The notes: generated by a model from the sequence alone, not told the origin. A stretch of DNA of 64,000 bases from Linum tenue (GCA_946122785.1 CAMGYJ010000006.1:38584066-38648065); one strand, 5' to 3'. Numbered from the stretch's first letter, positions 20,679 through 33,699 are shown. Translations and numbers: made by a program.

Positions 20679-21237
20679 TAGGGGTGTTCAAATGGTTACC
20701 ATGATAATAACCAAACCAAATAAGTCTAAAATCTATTAACCATAGAATACAATATCATAACCAAACCGTGCAAACTAATACAACAACCAAATTAACCAAA
20801 CTAAAGTTTATTCGGTTTGGTCAATTGGTTAACCAAAATAACCAATATAACACCACATTATCATTAAGTGAGAAATTTTTTGAGTTAGTGCATCAATTTG
20901 TAATTTATATAATGAACAACACATAACAATCCACATAATTATAGTTAACCCTTAACGTAAATACATGTAACAAATACAATTATCTTACATTTTACTCTTT
21001 AGTGGTTATGCAAAGTATTAAGTATGTGTATATAATATATATTAGATATATGACAAATTACTTAACTGGTTAATTTGGTTTGATTGGTTCGGAGTGCCTG
21101 AAACCAAACCAGACCACCTAAACCAAACAAGCTAAATTTTTTAACCAAAACAATTATCAAAATTAACCAAACCAAATTAGCCAAATACTACTGGCTAAAA
21201 TGGTTACCATGGTAACCAAACCGTTTGAACACCCCTA
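20679..21237. mobile_element. hAT MITE with 8-bp target duplication
   Basis: The 559-bp element starts TAGGGGTGTTCAAA and ends TTTGAACACCCCTA. The inverted repeat continues inward as TGGTTACCATG. The flanks are TATGGGAT (20671-20678) and TCTGGGAT (21238-21245), one mismatch in 8. The inside is rich in AACCAAACC and has no coding potential. Confidence 0.8.
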
Positions 21238-21245
21238 TCTGGGAT

Positions 21246-23070
21246 GGTTAGTAAATACTCCATTTAATACACTTATATGTATCCGTACGTATTTATCCGT
21301 TTAAAATTTCCGTATTCATGTTAATGTGTTAAACCGTTTCATTTTTTCCGTTCATTTGATGGCTCTCATATTAAACTGGTATAAAACCCGTATAACACAT
21401 TTAATATCCGTATTTAATGAATTAAATTGTTAATTTTTCTTTTATTTATTTATTTTTAAAATACTTAATTTTATATATTTATGACTATTAACGTACTATT
21501 AAACGTAACATTTGCTTAGAGACGAAGTAAAATATCTATACATATTTTACACGTAACTTTCCCGTACCATATTTTACTAACTATCTGGGTAGCTATAATT
21601 AGCTATGGCGAATCACCAACTCTCTCACGATTGACATCGATCCTTCTACTGTTTTTAACGATCTGATTTGTCGATTCTTCTTTCTTATGTCGATGTTCCT
21701 CTCTCTCTCTCTCTTTCGATTGCTTTACTTACTTCTCTATCGAGCTCCAGCTAAGGGGATTTGGTTGGGCGCATAAGGCGGCCATCAAACTTAGTGCCCC
21801 TCGGTGCCTCTCCCTTGCTGCTGCTTGCTGCCGTGACGAAGGAAGAGGGTGGTGGAGGTGGACAGGGATGAAGATGATAAATTGGATTTCTAGATTTTGT
21901 GGGATGTTTTGGCTAGCTTTGGTTGCATATGATTTTCGATAGATGTTCTATGGGCTCTCTGTTTTGGTTTGATGAGCGGAGATTTGCTCAATGATAGGTT
22001 ATCGGTGGACTGGTCGTGATGCAAAGGTTCTGAGGCATTATATGTAGCTCTGTTTACATAGCTAGATTAAGGTATGGGTTTCAGGATCTTCATCTTACTT
22101 TTATTAGACTCATTTGAGTGGATTTGTACTTCAATGAGGACTATTGACGTGAGGGGGAGTTGACTAGGATGTCTTCAATTTTACTGAATGATTGTAAGCT
22201 ATTTTGCCAGTATGTAAACCAAATTGATCTGCATCTACATAACGTTGTTCAGTTTCATCTTTCATGTTTTTCCAAGCCGTTAATATACATATCCCCTTGG
22301 TGCCTCCTTAATGTTGTCACCTGTTCTGCAAGCTCCTGTATATGACCAAGTAGAAATCAATCATCCTTTAGATAAAGCAATTGGCTATATAGACTCAACT
22401 CTCAACATCCACATTTGACATTTCTGAAATTACAGGAGAAGTGTTCTTGGCAGCACTTCGTGACAAGGGTGGTGGTGATCGTAAGTATATGAGTGGTGGT
22501 GTTACATATATTTATCGTATGAGAGGTAGAATGCTTTATATAGAAGTACTATATAGGCATGAACGATTGATTATAATATTCATGTTTGGTGGATGTTACA
22601 TAATAACATGTTTATATGTGAGTGTTGTCCATTTTCTCAAAGGTTTGTAGTGCGTGAGAGATATAACTGAATGTAAACGTTTTTTTCCATGATATTTGCA
22701 AAGTTTTGAGCTCAACGGACTGATATTTCTATGTTGACCTCAGCCTCAAGGATGCAAAATCCAAATGCTTAATGAAAGAGGTTGGGGAAGAGGACGTAAA
22801 AGAACACAAGGAGACTCTTGGAGGAGCCATCACTTCTCAACAAGTGTTAAATATGAGTAGTAGTAAGTAGTTATGTTGTAATAAGCACAGTTAGCTATAA
22901 AGATATCCCAAATAAGTAGCTAGTTGACAGCTTCTCACTCCATATTTTGCTATCCATAGGAAGTTTAAGAGGACATAGTCTTTCGAAATTCACTCAATTT
23001 ATTCTTTCATATATTTCATATTTTGGATATATTAGCTTTACAGGTTAGCAAATTATGTAAAAAAAATTAA
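21246..23070. other. Probable Helitron body with gene-like pieces
   Basis: A CT microsatellite lies at 21698-21714. Exon-like stretches occur at 22441-22490 (VFLAALRDKGGGDRKY) and 22750-22870 (KEVGEEDVKEHKETLGG) on the plus strand, but I do not recognise them. They lie upstream of a Helitron 3' end, so capture by a Helitron is likely. The 5' terminus was not found. Confidence 0.35.
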
Positions 23071-23072
23071 TC

Positions 23073-23108
23073 TCCGCCACTGCGAAGCGCGGAACATAAA
23101 CAATCTAG
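23073..23108 (+). mobile_element. Helitron 3' terminus
   Basis: A TCCGC..GCGCGGA hairpin is followed after about 12 bases by CTAG and then T, the canonical plant Helitron 3' end (hairpin plus CTAG inserted before T). The element body lies to the left. Confidence 0.6.
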
Positions 23109-23504
23109 TATATATTATAGAAAGCCCTTCTCACCTTTTCCCTTTGTTCTGTTATGTTCTCTGTCTTAAAGCTTTTTATCTTGATGAAGAGGAACCCTGG
23201 AAGCTAGGCTAAATCTCCTCGATCACTATGAGCCTCCGAACAGTCATAATTGTAGTTTCAACTCGGTCGATACACATAAAAATGATCTTCAAAACAACTA
23301 GTTAGAATTGGAATTTAGAAGCAAACCAGAGAGTTCAAGTCTCGTTTAAAACAAGCTAGTTGGACGCAAACCAAATAGTTAAACTCTCATTCAAGTCATT
23401 TAAAACAAGCACCATTCAGTCTTATATGATCTTCCTTTCCAAATATAACTCTTTTTTATTGTTTTGGAAAAAATATAATATATGATCTTCCTTTCCAAAT
23501 AAGT
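23109..23504. other. No gene seen
   Basis: AT-rich DNA with an imperfect local repeat around TATGATCTTCCTTTCCAAAT (about 23427 and 23483). No element or gene is recognised. Confidence 0.4.
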
Positions 23505-23560
23505 GAATTTTTTTCCCACAAAGTACACGCGTTGCTATAAATTTTTTTTATAAAATATTT
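23505..23560 (+). repeat. Decayed left terminal inverted repeat of a PMD/MURA MULE
   Basis: TTTTTCCCACAAAGTACACG, then CGTT and AT-rich sequence, parallels AAAAATCCCAAAGTACACACGTT of the complete MULE at 11325. It precedes a TATA box (23951) and PMD remnants in the same order and strand as in the intact element. Confidence 0.45.
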
Positions 23561-23950
23561 AGTTCTATACAAAATTTTCAAATTACGCAGTTTGGAGCAG
23601 ATCGCTTGAAGCACAAGATATTCGAGTACTCTTTTTCTTGGACTAAAGAGATAAAAGGTTCATCATTACAGGGGAAGTGATGAAGTTGAATCACGATTTT
23701 GGCAAATAATCAAGGGTCCAACTCAATAATCCAAAGATATCTTGAAGGGTAGACATAATTGAGCAAGAGCACGCGACACATCTTTTGGGGCGCGCCATGA
23801 AGAATAAATTGCTCTTCATCGCGCTGCTCAGAAGCAACGAGGTGCATATGTATTGATTGGACACCATGGGATGACCAGGATCATTACTAATGATCACGAT
23901 GAGCCTATTGCTTTGTCCACATCGATCCATCCTTCCTAACTCCCAAAAAC

Positions 23951-23958
23951 TATAAATA
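23951..23958 (+). promoter_or_regulatory. TATA box of the relic PMD gene
   Basis: TATAAATA is followed by a CT-rich leader and TATGGGTGTGG, matching the layout around 11844-11955 in the intact MULE. Confidence 0.45.
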
Positions 23959-24169
23959 CTCTTCATGCCATTCTTCATTCACACCACCACAAAACAACAA
24001 ATCTTTCTTCCTCTTTTCCACCATTCCAGGAACTCTTAATATTCTCTATGGGTGTGGTTAAAATATTATTTAACTTTTTATCATTCAAAACTTACTTTTG
24101 TCAAAGGGTTTGCGGCTGAGACACACATGTTCCACTTTTTTTTAGGGATAGATTCATCATCCTGACCGA

Positions 24170-24860
24170 GTTGTTGACCGCTTGAGAGGGCTATTATCGA
24201 CAACTCGACTGTTTCGAAAGGTGGATGGCTTCATTTGTTAGGCAACGTTTGGGCTTTGACATGTTGATACTGGGAGTGGGACAAGCTGCACCACCATTGA
24301 ACGTGGGCTAAGTATCAATCACTTGACTAGTTGATCATATTTTTGAAGAGGTGGAGTTGAACACTAATACCCCTAAGGTTGCAGTAGACAGGTATGGCCG
24401 TATGTCCCTTATTGATTTGGTTCGTAGAGTATTGTTGCCCAATATGGCAATGATGTGGATCAATGACATGTAGCTTCCACTACTCCTTGGGGATCAACAT
24501 GTTTATCATGATGTACCGAGAGCTATTTAGTTGTTTGAAACACATTACAAAATAAGTCTTTGCTGCTATGTTCATCCTCCAGCTTTTGACATGGGAGCAT
24601 CTTCCCATTTTCGCATCACATTGTCCACAAAGGTTTGGGAATCTTGAAACCAATTACGACTTGCCCCTTATGGTGCTAGGTAAGTTTATTTTGTTTCTAT
24701 TATATTTGAAGTCCCAATCTTGATATCTTCCTTGCAGCTTACTTTGATTTACAAGGTAGATTGGAGGCTGGAGCCAACACAAATGACAACCAACATGAAC
24801 ACTCTTTGTTGTATTACACCAAGATATCTAACAAGTTTTGATGAAATGAGGAAACGATCA
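24170..24860 (+). pseudogene. PMD pseudogene, central part (relic MULE)
   Basis: Fragments in several frames match the PMD core of the intact MULE: RQRLGFDM, then PPLNVG, then VAVDRYGRMSLIDLV. A further block reads MMYRELFSCLKH and AAMFILQLLTWEHLPIFA (about 24510-24625). The next exon (about 24765-24840) shows ANTNDNQHEHSLLYYTK. Many stops and shifts break it, and the N-terminal third is missing or unrecognisable. Its C-terminal part appears at 33700-33811 and, beyond a 17-kb insertion, at 50906-50975. Confidence 0.75.
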
Positions 24861-24869
24861 TAATACCAT

Positions 24870-25439
24870 ATAGGGCTAGTTTGGTACTGGTATAGTTTTT
24901 GCAGAAGCAGTTTCTGGCTGAAACTTTTAGAGAAGTACTTTTCACAAAAAAAACAGTTGATTGTTTGGCTGAAAAACTATTAGAAGTGCTTTTTAATATG
25001 AGAGTTTGTGTAAAATGACTATAAAGTACTTATAATATAAACTATGAATAAAAATTCTAAATAATAAAAAGTGTCAAAATTGATCTTGTTAGATTTCTTT
25101 TTTATTAAATAATCTAATTTTATAATTTTTTTATTTTAAAAATGATATAAATGTCATAAAATTATATTTTTTAAAATATAATTAAAATATGGTAAGGATT
25201 ATCTTATATTTTCAAAACAGATTTTCGTAGAAGCTGCAAATCGGAGCTTCTGCTTTTATGTTATACAAAAGTGCTTTTCGGCTTTTCAAAAACTGAGATT
25301 TTAGAGGTGTATGACCGTGGTTCAGCTTTTGAAACCAAAAACCACTTATAAAAACCGGGACAAATATCGTCATATACTTGTTCAATTTGATGGCTTGACA
25401 TCTTTCGTATGTCTCAAAGTAAATAACATCAACTAACGT
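24870..25439. other. AT-rich, MITE-like start; no gene
   Basis: AGGGCTAGTTTGGTACTGG followed by GCAGAAGCAG.. GAAGTGCTTTT repeats resembles the left end of common plant MITEs, but no matching right end was found. It separates the relic PMD exon from an LTR fragment. Confidence 0.35.
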
Positions 25440-25960
25440 CTAATGTCATATTCCACGGGGGCTCTTCACAATATCTCTACTTTAGACCAACTACTTGTAT
25501 TTCGGGTAACCAAATGGGTTTGAGGTGCAACTAGTGTTGTTCCTGCTAAACTAACAAAGAACAAAGGGATTTAGAGGTACAAGTAATAAATAAAACGCAG
25601 AAATTTTAGAAACCAGTAAAAAGTAGCAAGTAAAGGGTGTAGAGCAACAGAAAGTAAAAGCATTATTTAGAATAGTTTCACCAGGGTTGACTGATTAAGG
25701 ATGACTAAGAATAGATCAAGTTAAGCTTGGTTTGGATTTATCATACTTAAATATTCGAAACACAAACTCTTATCTGCGAGGTCTCGTCTGCAATTTTGCT
25801 AATTGAACTAACTCGTCTATGTGGGCTCATCATACACAAGACACCATTCGACAGTAAAAAAAATTCAATCTCGAAATGGACTTGGAAATTGATCCTCACG
25901 CGGTAAATAGGCATGAACGTGGAGCACGAGTACATCAGTTACCTGGTGAATCATGCCCGT
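25440..25960 (-). repeat. LTR fragment of a decayed Athila-like element, left copy
   Basis: Its text parallels 31890-32250 in the same orientation: CTCTACTTTAGAC, then GTTGTTCCTGCTAAACTAACAAAG and CTTGGTTTGGATTTA, then GAGGTCTCGTCTGCAAT. The internal region next to it has been replaced by a plus-strand Athila remnant. Confidence 0.5.
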
Positions 25961-25979
25961 TCGGAGATAAGTTCGCCTA

Positions 25980-27045
25980 CTAGAGGGACAGCCCGATTGG
26001 GCAGCATTGGCGGCTGGACCTGGACATGTTTAACATGTTCAGGTGCCAAGCCGCAATGTCAGGGGTCGTCTGTCACCCCAGTGGCGCCTGCTGCTCTCTA
26101 TTGACGAGCTCATCTACCACGAGCTCTGCGTGGAGTTCTACTCCATGTTTGCCCACGTCGTCCTGAACAACAAGAAGATCCGGCCATATGTGGAGTTTAT
26201 GTTGGGAGGTCAGCCGCGAGTGCTGACCTATGATGCCTTCGCCAAGCCATGTGGCTCGACACGACATACATGACGATGATGGAGCAGCAATACACAACCG
26301 ACTTCCACTACCAGGCCGCATTCAGGGCCCTTAGTCATCCCGATCATGAGCACGAGGAGTACGAGGCGAGCCACACCAATGAGGTGAAGCTGAGGACCCC
26401 ATGGAGGATACTGCATACCCTGCTCACCCGCTCTGTCGTCCCCAGCTTGCAGTCGGGACACCTAATCACGAACAAAGGGCCGCCAGCAAAGACGATCCAC
26501 CTGGGATCGTTGATTGCCACCTCTTTCGCTCGATGTGTGGGGCGGAACAGGGTGGACACCATGCATATGTGGGACATTATAATGAGGCTGGCCCAAGACT
26601 TTTTTAAGTGAATTTGGAGCGGTGCTTCATCGTGGGACGGACAAAGCCCTTCCTAGTGACGACTCTCTACAACCAGAAGCTAGTGCTTCATGCAGAGCGG
26701 GGAGTGGAGTACCTTGAGGGGCTCTGAACCTCACGAGTCATGGGACCAGTGGTTGACCCGACTCTAGTGGAGCCAGATGAAGAGGGACCACCTCCAGAGC
26801 AGCCACTTGGTCAAGCTCCCGGCCGCTGCTGGCGTCCCGCGCTCGAGCGCCCAATACCACCACCAGCAGCAGCAGCATCACCACCACCACTAGCTGGTGA
26901 TCCCCTCATCTAGAGGATGGATCGCCTTGAGACCCATGTCATGGGAGTGACTTCCCGAATCGACTGGTAGACCTACCTACTTGAGCAGATGGCTCGTCGC
27001 CAGGGCCTCATTCCAGATGATGAGTCGGGGCCTTCGACCCAGTAA
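25980..27045 (+). pseudogene. ATHILA ORF (env-position) remnant
   Basis: The frame has ELIYHELCVEFYSMFAHV and YVEFMLGGQPRVLTYDAFAK, then after a frameshift near 26240 LRTPWRILHTLLTRSVVPS, then TIHLGSLIATSFARCVG and WDIIMRLAQDFF. The same layout (YQELVWEFYASF, FTLGG, EWRILNHLLAC, LGSVLARTFGK) is seen in the ORF at 37003-38256, so both belong to the ATHILA ORF-1 type found after pol in Athila elements. Stops at about 26270, 26608 and 26725 break it. A proline-rich tail with LETHVMGVTSRIDW and a final stop near 27042 is still readable. Function in the living element is unknown; an envelope-like role has been proposed. Confidence 0.7.
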
Positions 27046-29105
27046 GAGGTAGCCGACGAGGGAGATATGTGGCAGAGCCGAATCGTTTCACACAACTACT
27101 CCACTTGGAACTCTGAACTCTTTTGTTTTAGTTTTCTTTCTTTTATTTTGTGTGCGTGATATAAACTACTACTATCTTATTGTGATATGTAATAACCTCG
27201 CCCCGAGTGAGTAGTATTGTGTTTGTGCATGTGTGTTTTTTTTTGTCTTCTCCTTGAAACTTCATTCTCCTACCGTGCAACCAATTCCAACTTTCACTCA
27301 CCAACCAAAGCGGTAACATCATTCTACCCCTATCTTACGCCATTAAGGGCAATGCCGAACTTAAACTTAAGTGTGTGTGTGTGGTGGTGTGTGTTGGGGG
27401 GGGGCTAGTTTATTCTTATGCTTGTGTGAGTGTGATTGATGGTGCTTGGAGCCTTGATGTATGCCAAAATTTGAAAATTTTGAGGGATCCAAGCAATGTT
27501 TGCATGATCAACGTGACCGATTTGTAGGAGAATCTCGTGTTTATTGGCATTGACCTTGAATTGTTACATGTGATCGAGTGTCCTATGATGATGACTGAGA
27601 GGTGCATTAGGATAGTGCAAAAGTTTCGTTATCATGTGTGCAAAAATGAATGGATGTCTTGACCCGATTACTTGTTGATTACAATTGCCATGCATTGTGT
27701 TTTGTGAAAGTGGAATGAATGATTGGGTGACTAGGTAGCCATGTGAGTTTTGACCCAATCGTTTTCTTCTTGTGTGCTTAGATCCCTCTTACCATGGCGA
27801 GTAACATCACAGTTGTCACTAGTGAGTATGATGGAGGCATAGGATTAGTCCACGCCCAAATGTTGATTGTCCCAAAATGTTTTATCCCCTAGTCAACCCC
27901 TTTGAGCCTTGTGACTTTGGGGGTCGTTCTCATATTAGGAGCTTTTTGCTTGCAAGCTTAATGGTGTTTGATAGAACAACCCCGCATCCTTTCTTCGTGT
28001 CTATATGTGTGTCGTCCTTGTGTAGCGGAGTTCTCGCTTTTGAGTTCCATTTAGGTTCTACATAGGAGGATTGTGCGCCGTTCTTGCTAGGAATGGAAGA
28101 GAAAAGAGTAGTGTTGGAGTGAGTTCTTAAAGGAGAGCATTGGTTGTTAAAAGTAGTGCGGCAAGTGTTTAACTCTCTAGTACCCCCCTCAAAAAGAAAA
28201 TAAAAAGAAAGAGAAACAAAAAAGAAGTAATAAAATTGGGTCAATAAAGTAGAGAGTGCCACAAAAAGATTCGAAGAGTATGCTCTAAGTGGGATTTCTT
28301 GGCATTCAAGCCATTGAAACCCCCACATCATTTTTTTAGAACTCATTCACTATCGAGTCGAAATGTGATAGCAAGAGTAGATCAAGGAAAAGCGGTTAAA
28401 TGTAGTTCATGATAGGTGATAGGTTGGAAGGGAGAAGCAAGTTTTTTGGCCGATGCTAGTGGCCATTGTTGGTAGGGAAGGTTCGTAGTCGAAACCATAG
28501 AACCTCTAAGTTTAGGGTGATGATGTAGGACTTCATGATGTGTTTGTCACCCCCCAAAAATCTTTTTCCCATGTCCAAGACAATTGCCAGTCATTTGAAC
28601 CCGTGTCTAAGACCTCCGAACAAGCTAGTGATGACAACCGTCCCGTGAACTCTAACATCTAGAGGTTTCCGCCGTGGTGAAGAGATGATAGGGCCGAGTG
28701 TTGATGACTGTGCACATTCTTTGTACCAAAAAGGTTCAGACCCCACGATTTAAGAGAGTGAGTGATTCATTCTTGCTTTGCATGTCATATCATACCTTGG
28801 TGAGGACTTTTGTTGCCCCTTCGTTCGTTCCTTGGACTTGAATGTTATGCATGGTTACTTGTGGTTGATAAGTGGTCTTGTTGAGACTTTCATTGATTCA
28901 TGAACAAGGTGAGAAATTTTCGTTTGCCCATTTAGGTGACCTCGAATGTCGTTTGTGGTGGATTTCGGTATTGCTTGCAACAATTCATGTGTTAATTGCC
29001 AATAGCCATTGAGATTCGCCACTTTGTGCCCTTTGATTTGTCCCCAAATTATTTTGTTAGCTTGAGAGATTACCTTGTGTGCAATGGTTTGCTTGGGCAC
29101 AAGCA
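27046..29105 (+). other. Non-coding 3' spacer of the Athila remnant
   Basis: No coding frame. A (TG)n and G-run tract lies at about 27370-27405 (AAGTGTGTGTG then GGGGGGGG), comparable to the ACTTAAGTGTGG tracts of the Athila composite further right. The stretch ends with ACAAGCAAACGTCTAAGTG, the normal approach to the polypurine tract. Confidence 0.55.
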
Positions 29106-29110
29106 AACGT

Positions 29111-29125
29111 CTAAGTGTGGGGGAG
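29111..29125 (+). promoter_or_regulatory. Polypurine tract of the Athila remnant
   Basis: CTAAGTGTGGGGGAG directly precedes TGATTCGGG, the presumed LTR start. The same GTGTGGGGG tract precedes the LTRs of the composite at 33812-50900. Confidence 0.7.
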
Positions 29126-30990
29126 TGATTCGGGCCTAATTGTATACTTTTTATCCCCGATCCTCTTTGACGTTTGTTGCAATTGAACTCCAAAAAGGTT
29201 GGTTTTACAAGAGGTTGCTTGTGTTTCAGTGTGTTTCAGATCGTTACAGGTAAAACCAAACTCGGAGTCATAAGTTGGAAGAGAAGGAGCAAAAACCGGG
29301 CAAAGAGGTGGAGACAGCTGTTGTGCATGACCAGATGTTGGAGTTCACGGTCTTACAAGACCGTGAACTGGAGCCATGACCCCATGAAGTGAGGATTGAA
29401 CATAGAGGGTTTGTAGGTTACTGACGCCTAGGCTGTTCACGGTTACTAAGATCCTAAAAAGAGGCCACTGACCGTAAACCCGAGCAAATCAAGCGGTGCG
29501 TTTTGGTCGCAGCACTGAGTTCACAGACGCATTTCAATGTTCACGAGCGTGAACTCAGACCGTGAACTGGGCGCGATCTCCACTTAAAAGGAAATCTGAA
29601 AGGAAGAAGAGGGGGAGAGACATAGTGTGAGAAGCTTCACCTTCTTCAGATTTTAGAGTGAGAAAGTGACGAACCAAAGAAGAGGAAAATCTAGGGTTTC
29701 ATATCCATGCAAGATTTTGGGAATTCCTTCCCCGAAGGAGGATTTCTTCAGCACAAGGAGCAAGGATTGCATCTTCTTGATGGTTTCCCTTTCCCTCTCT
29801 TGTGTTTTCCCTTCTCCTAGCATGCAGTAGTCCCTTATTTCACTTGGGTGTTTGTAAACCCTAGCTACAATTATGTGAATGCTTGTATGAATTGAATGAT
29901 TTGTGTGTGGTTGTGTTTTAATGTGAATGTGGAGGTATTATTCAGAAATGATTGTTTTGTGCGAAAGCCTATCAATCTAATTGCCATTCTAACCTAGCTT
30001 AGAGAGGAGACCTCCTTAGGTTAGGAGGCTCAATTTGAGATGGGTGTTCTTGGGCATTTCATGCCTCCTAGGCTAGTTTAGAGAGGAAACCTCGTTAGGT
30101 TAAGAGGAACAATATTGAAATGGGGTTCTTGGGCATTTCATGCCTCCTAGGCTAGTTTAGAGAAGAAACCTCCTTTACCGAGAGGGGCTTGATTCGAGCC
30201 GGGTTTCCTTGGGCATTCAATGCCTCCTAAATTAGTTTAGAGAGAACCCTTCTTAACTAAGAAGCTCATCTCGAGATGGGTTTCCTTGGGCATTCAATGC
30301 CTCCTAATCTAGTTTAGAGTGAAACCTCCTTAACTTAAGATGCTCTATTGGAGATGGGTTTCCTTGGGCATTCTGTGCCTCTAGGTTAGTTAAAGGGCAA
30401 ATCTCCTAATTCACATTAGCACTTAGAGTTTGGTTGTGGGTGGCCGTCCGGACTCCAATTCGAGGGTGAAGTCTAACCATTTCTTAGTTGATAGGTTGAG
30501 AGGTTTATATTTGTGGCTTGGATCGTATCCCATTCCTCAACCTAGAGGCTAAGAGGGTAGCTTTGGCTGCTTTTTAGGCTTCTATGTGATTTATGACCCC
30601 CTAACCACACACGATCGTTCGATTCTTCAAGTCATAATTGTTAGCTAGGGGGAGCAACACCCGGGTGAAACTTTCTCAACTAGAGTTAAATCCATTTTAC
30701 CATTGCAAAGTAATTTAGTTTTAGACCTTTGTTTTCACCAAAACCAATCCGCTAGATAATGTTTCAAACAGTCGAAGTAGCGGTACATGGATCGGCCCGG
30801 GTGGATATTTAAACATACTTGCCCAATATTGAACCCATCTAAGGTTTATACTTGGAACTTAGGTGAGATATTATTGTGATAGTCAGAGCAAGTCAGTCTT
30901 TGTTGGAACAAGGACTATAATTTTGATTTCGGCTAGTGGGGTGAGATGCATGCCTTGAGGATGGTTATGTGCCTCTATGAACTATGGATT
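29126..30990 (+). repeat. 3' LTR of the Athila remnant (right end uncertain)
   Basis: It starts TGATTCGGGCC after the polypurine tract. It contains the palindrome GTTCACGGTC/GACCGTGAAC (29343-29368) and further CACGGT/ACCGTG pairs to about 29570, a poly(A)-site-like stretch near 29870, and an 80-bp minisatellite. No matching 5' LTR or primer-binding site was found, so the end coordinate is a guess. Confidence 0.5.
29984..30395 (+). repeat. Minisatellite of about five 77-80 bp units with internal hairpins
   Basis: Each unit runs from GCCTCCTA..TTAGAGAG through a short inverted repeat to GGGTTTCCTTGGGCATTC. The inverted repeats are CCTCCT/AGGAGG in unit 1, CTTCTT/AAGAAG in unit 4 and weaker in the others. 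Confidence 0.7.
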
Positions 30991-31079
30991 GGCACAAATG
31001 GGCTATTTCTGCTTATATTGGCTATTTTAATTGGTCCCCTCCATGGAGTCAGTAGTTTATAGACTTCATGGGGAACAGA

Positions 31080-31770
31080 TTTTTACGGCGTTTGAATGAA
31101 AATCCTCGCAGATAAGAGATTCCTTTGATTTCACGTCATCGTGATGTTGCAGAAAGTGATTTGGCAATCCTTGTCTAAGTGCCTCAACACTAGCTTTGAA
31201 CTCAGTTTCGTACGAGGTGTATTCCGTACATATGCAACTATTTTCTTGGCCACTTCCTCATATTGGTCGAGTAAATATTCTTGGAGGGGGGGGGGGTATT
31301 CCTCCATGAAGTCTTCCGGGAGGTCGTCCAATGTATGGAATAATTTGTTGGGATGGGAGAGCAAACAATTCCATGCTCTTCCCTTTATTGATAAGGAGAA
31401 GTACTACAGCCTCATTGCATCTCACGAGGCTTGTTGATGGGTGAAGAGTCATATATCTCGAGGAACTCCCTCACGTGTTGAACGAGATTTTCTCCAGTTT
31501 CCCCTTCGAATAGCCTAGCATTCATCACTGTCTGTATCAGGTCAAAAGTATCATCATCACTGAGAGAAGCTCGCTACAAGAAGTAAAGTTTACCTCTTGA
31601 AGATGTGAAAACTTAGGCATTATCGAGGTCTTCATATTTTCCCTTTCAGTCATATCAATGGGGTAGCTAGAGAGAAGCTCGTTACAAGAAGTAAAATTGA
31701 CCTCTTGAAGATGTGAAAACTTAGGCAATATCGAGTCCTTCATATTGTCTTCCCTTCCCCAGTGAGCACT
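31080..31770 (-). pseudogene. Internal remnant of a minus-strand retroelement
   Basis: Minus-strand frames show DLPEDFMEEYPPPLQEYLLD and a duplicated segment with KFSHLQEVNFTSC, ELLS (31537-31743), reflecting a direct repeat of roughly 60 bases at about 31568 and 31677. It lies just left of the LTR fragment at 31890. I do not recognise the protein family; its place suggests gag or leader sequence. Confidence 0.4.
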
Positions 31771-31889
31771 GGGCGTATTAATGGATATCTACATGAGTAG
31801 TGAATCTTTTCAATATAAAGCCAGAGTCCTAAAAAGTAGTGCCAAATTTTTGACGACTATAGTATGTATAAAAAACTAAACTATAATAA

Positions 31890-33450
31890 TGTCTTGCTAC
31901 ATTTTCCACAGGGCCTCTGGAAAAAACTCTACTTTAGACTTAACACTAGTGTTTCGACAAACCATGTGGGGCTGAGATGCCCCTATTGTTGTTCCTACTA
32001 AACCAACAAAGAGATGTTTATGATAGTTTCACATAGAGTGATTGACTGCAACTAACAACATGTCTAGTTAAGGTGGATTGGCTTGGATTTACCTAGTTCA
32101 CTTAGGATATACTCCTAAGTCCTATCTACAAGATCTCGTCTACAATAGGATTAATTGACTTGGTGATCTAGTGATTAACATAGGTGTGCAACATCTTGTT
32201 TAGTATCAACAAAATCTTTTCTTTATGTGACGGTAAAAACCTTTTTGGAGAGAGATACTATTTCACCAATCGAGTCACATGTATTTAACATATTCATACC
32301 TAATGATTATCCACAAGCAATGCTATTCGCATTCCAATGCCTACTGTGTTAGCTTGACCTTTCATAAGCGGATTCTGCTTTCATTTCCCCGTATGGAGCA
32401 TTGAGTTACTTACGTTAAGGTCTTCAGCATACATGCTGCACTCCATGCCAGGCTAGGGGAGGGGGGATCACTAGAGCAACTACATGTGGTCTTCATAAAC
32501 CTAGGGCAAACATCTAATAACATACGAAATACATGTGTGGTCTCGTCCAACAAGCATGAGCAATATTACTAATCACATATATGTGCTTGGTCTCGCAAAC
32601 ATAAGTGAAATCGATATAAGTAAGCAAGAAAGATAAATCACAAGCATAACTCAACACACACACATATTAATTAAACCTTAGTACAAACACAACTAGGATC
32701 CACTCATTAACCAATAAGGAGTGTTTAGCTTGATCCAGAGAAGGAAAACAACACTGTGATTGGTGACATCGATGATGAAATCCTCTCTCTCACAAAGTTA
32801 AACTATGGCTCGAATATGATCATGTGTACCCACAATATAGAGATACTCTGATCTATTCAATCTAATATGAATTTACAAGAGATTTTGAACCCTTTATTTA
32901 AAATAATTCACTAAACTAGAATTCTAGGATGTTTTTGATATGGTACATAAGTTTTTTTTCCCTTTTCCAACTCGAGTTAGGATGATTTCTTGGCATGCAA
33001 GAAAAAGCTTCCAGAATAGCGGGGTTGACGGCAAGCTAGACCACCATTCTTTATTTTTTAATCATTTGGACAAAAACTTGGTCCACGTGATCTACCTGAT
33101 CCCTTTGGGCTTTTGTGCAATTTTGGGCTAATTTGGACGACGACAACTTGGATCAATCCTAGACCTACTGCTAGTCTTTTTTGTCATTGGCATCGAGTTT
33201 TACTTTATTATGGTTCATCTTTACTCTAATATACGTCCTAGGTGTGCTTGCATGTAAAAATTACCAAAAACTATCTAAAGGGCATTAAAGTACAAAAAAA
33301 CACACCTAAGGTCTATGAATCCTACTTTGGAAAAATAGTTAACATTTCCATCATAAAACATTTGGAAATGAAATTGCATCAAATAAAGATGAATTTAGCC
33401 TAGAATAAAGTAGGAAAATAACATTTTTCAAGTGTCGTCATGCTAGAGAT
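31890..33450 (-). repeat. LTR of a decayed Athila-like element, right copy
   Basis: It shares its inner 350 bases with 25440-25960. The rest is AT-rich and non-coding, ending in TTTTTCAAGTGTCGTCATGC near 33450, the region where minus-strand Athila-type LTRs begin. Both borders are by eye. Confidence 0.45.
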
Positions 33451-33699
33451 AAAAATTGAGAGTATTAATTTATTATTGCCTTGATTGTATGTGTGGTGTG
33501 AGCCTTGTATCCTCAATGTGGTTGAGTTGCACCATTTGAGACACCCCAATAATCGCGAGAACTAGTTTTGCTTTTATTGGTACAACTTGGATTGACATCT
33601 ATTAGATAGATTGTTGTGACAATTTTTTTTGGAGTAACTAATTCCTCCATCCCTTCTAGAAGGGTTTAAAGAAATCTACAAAATAGACTTGCGCAAAAA

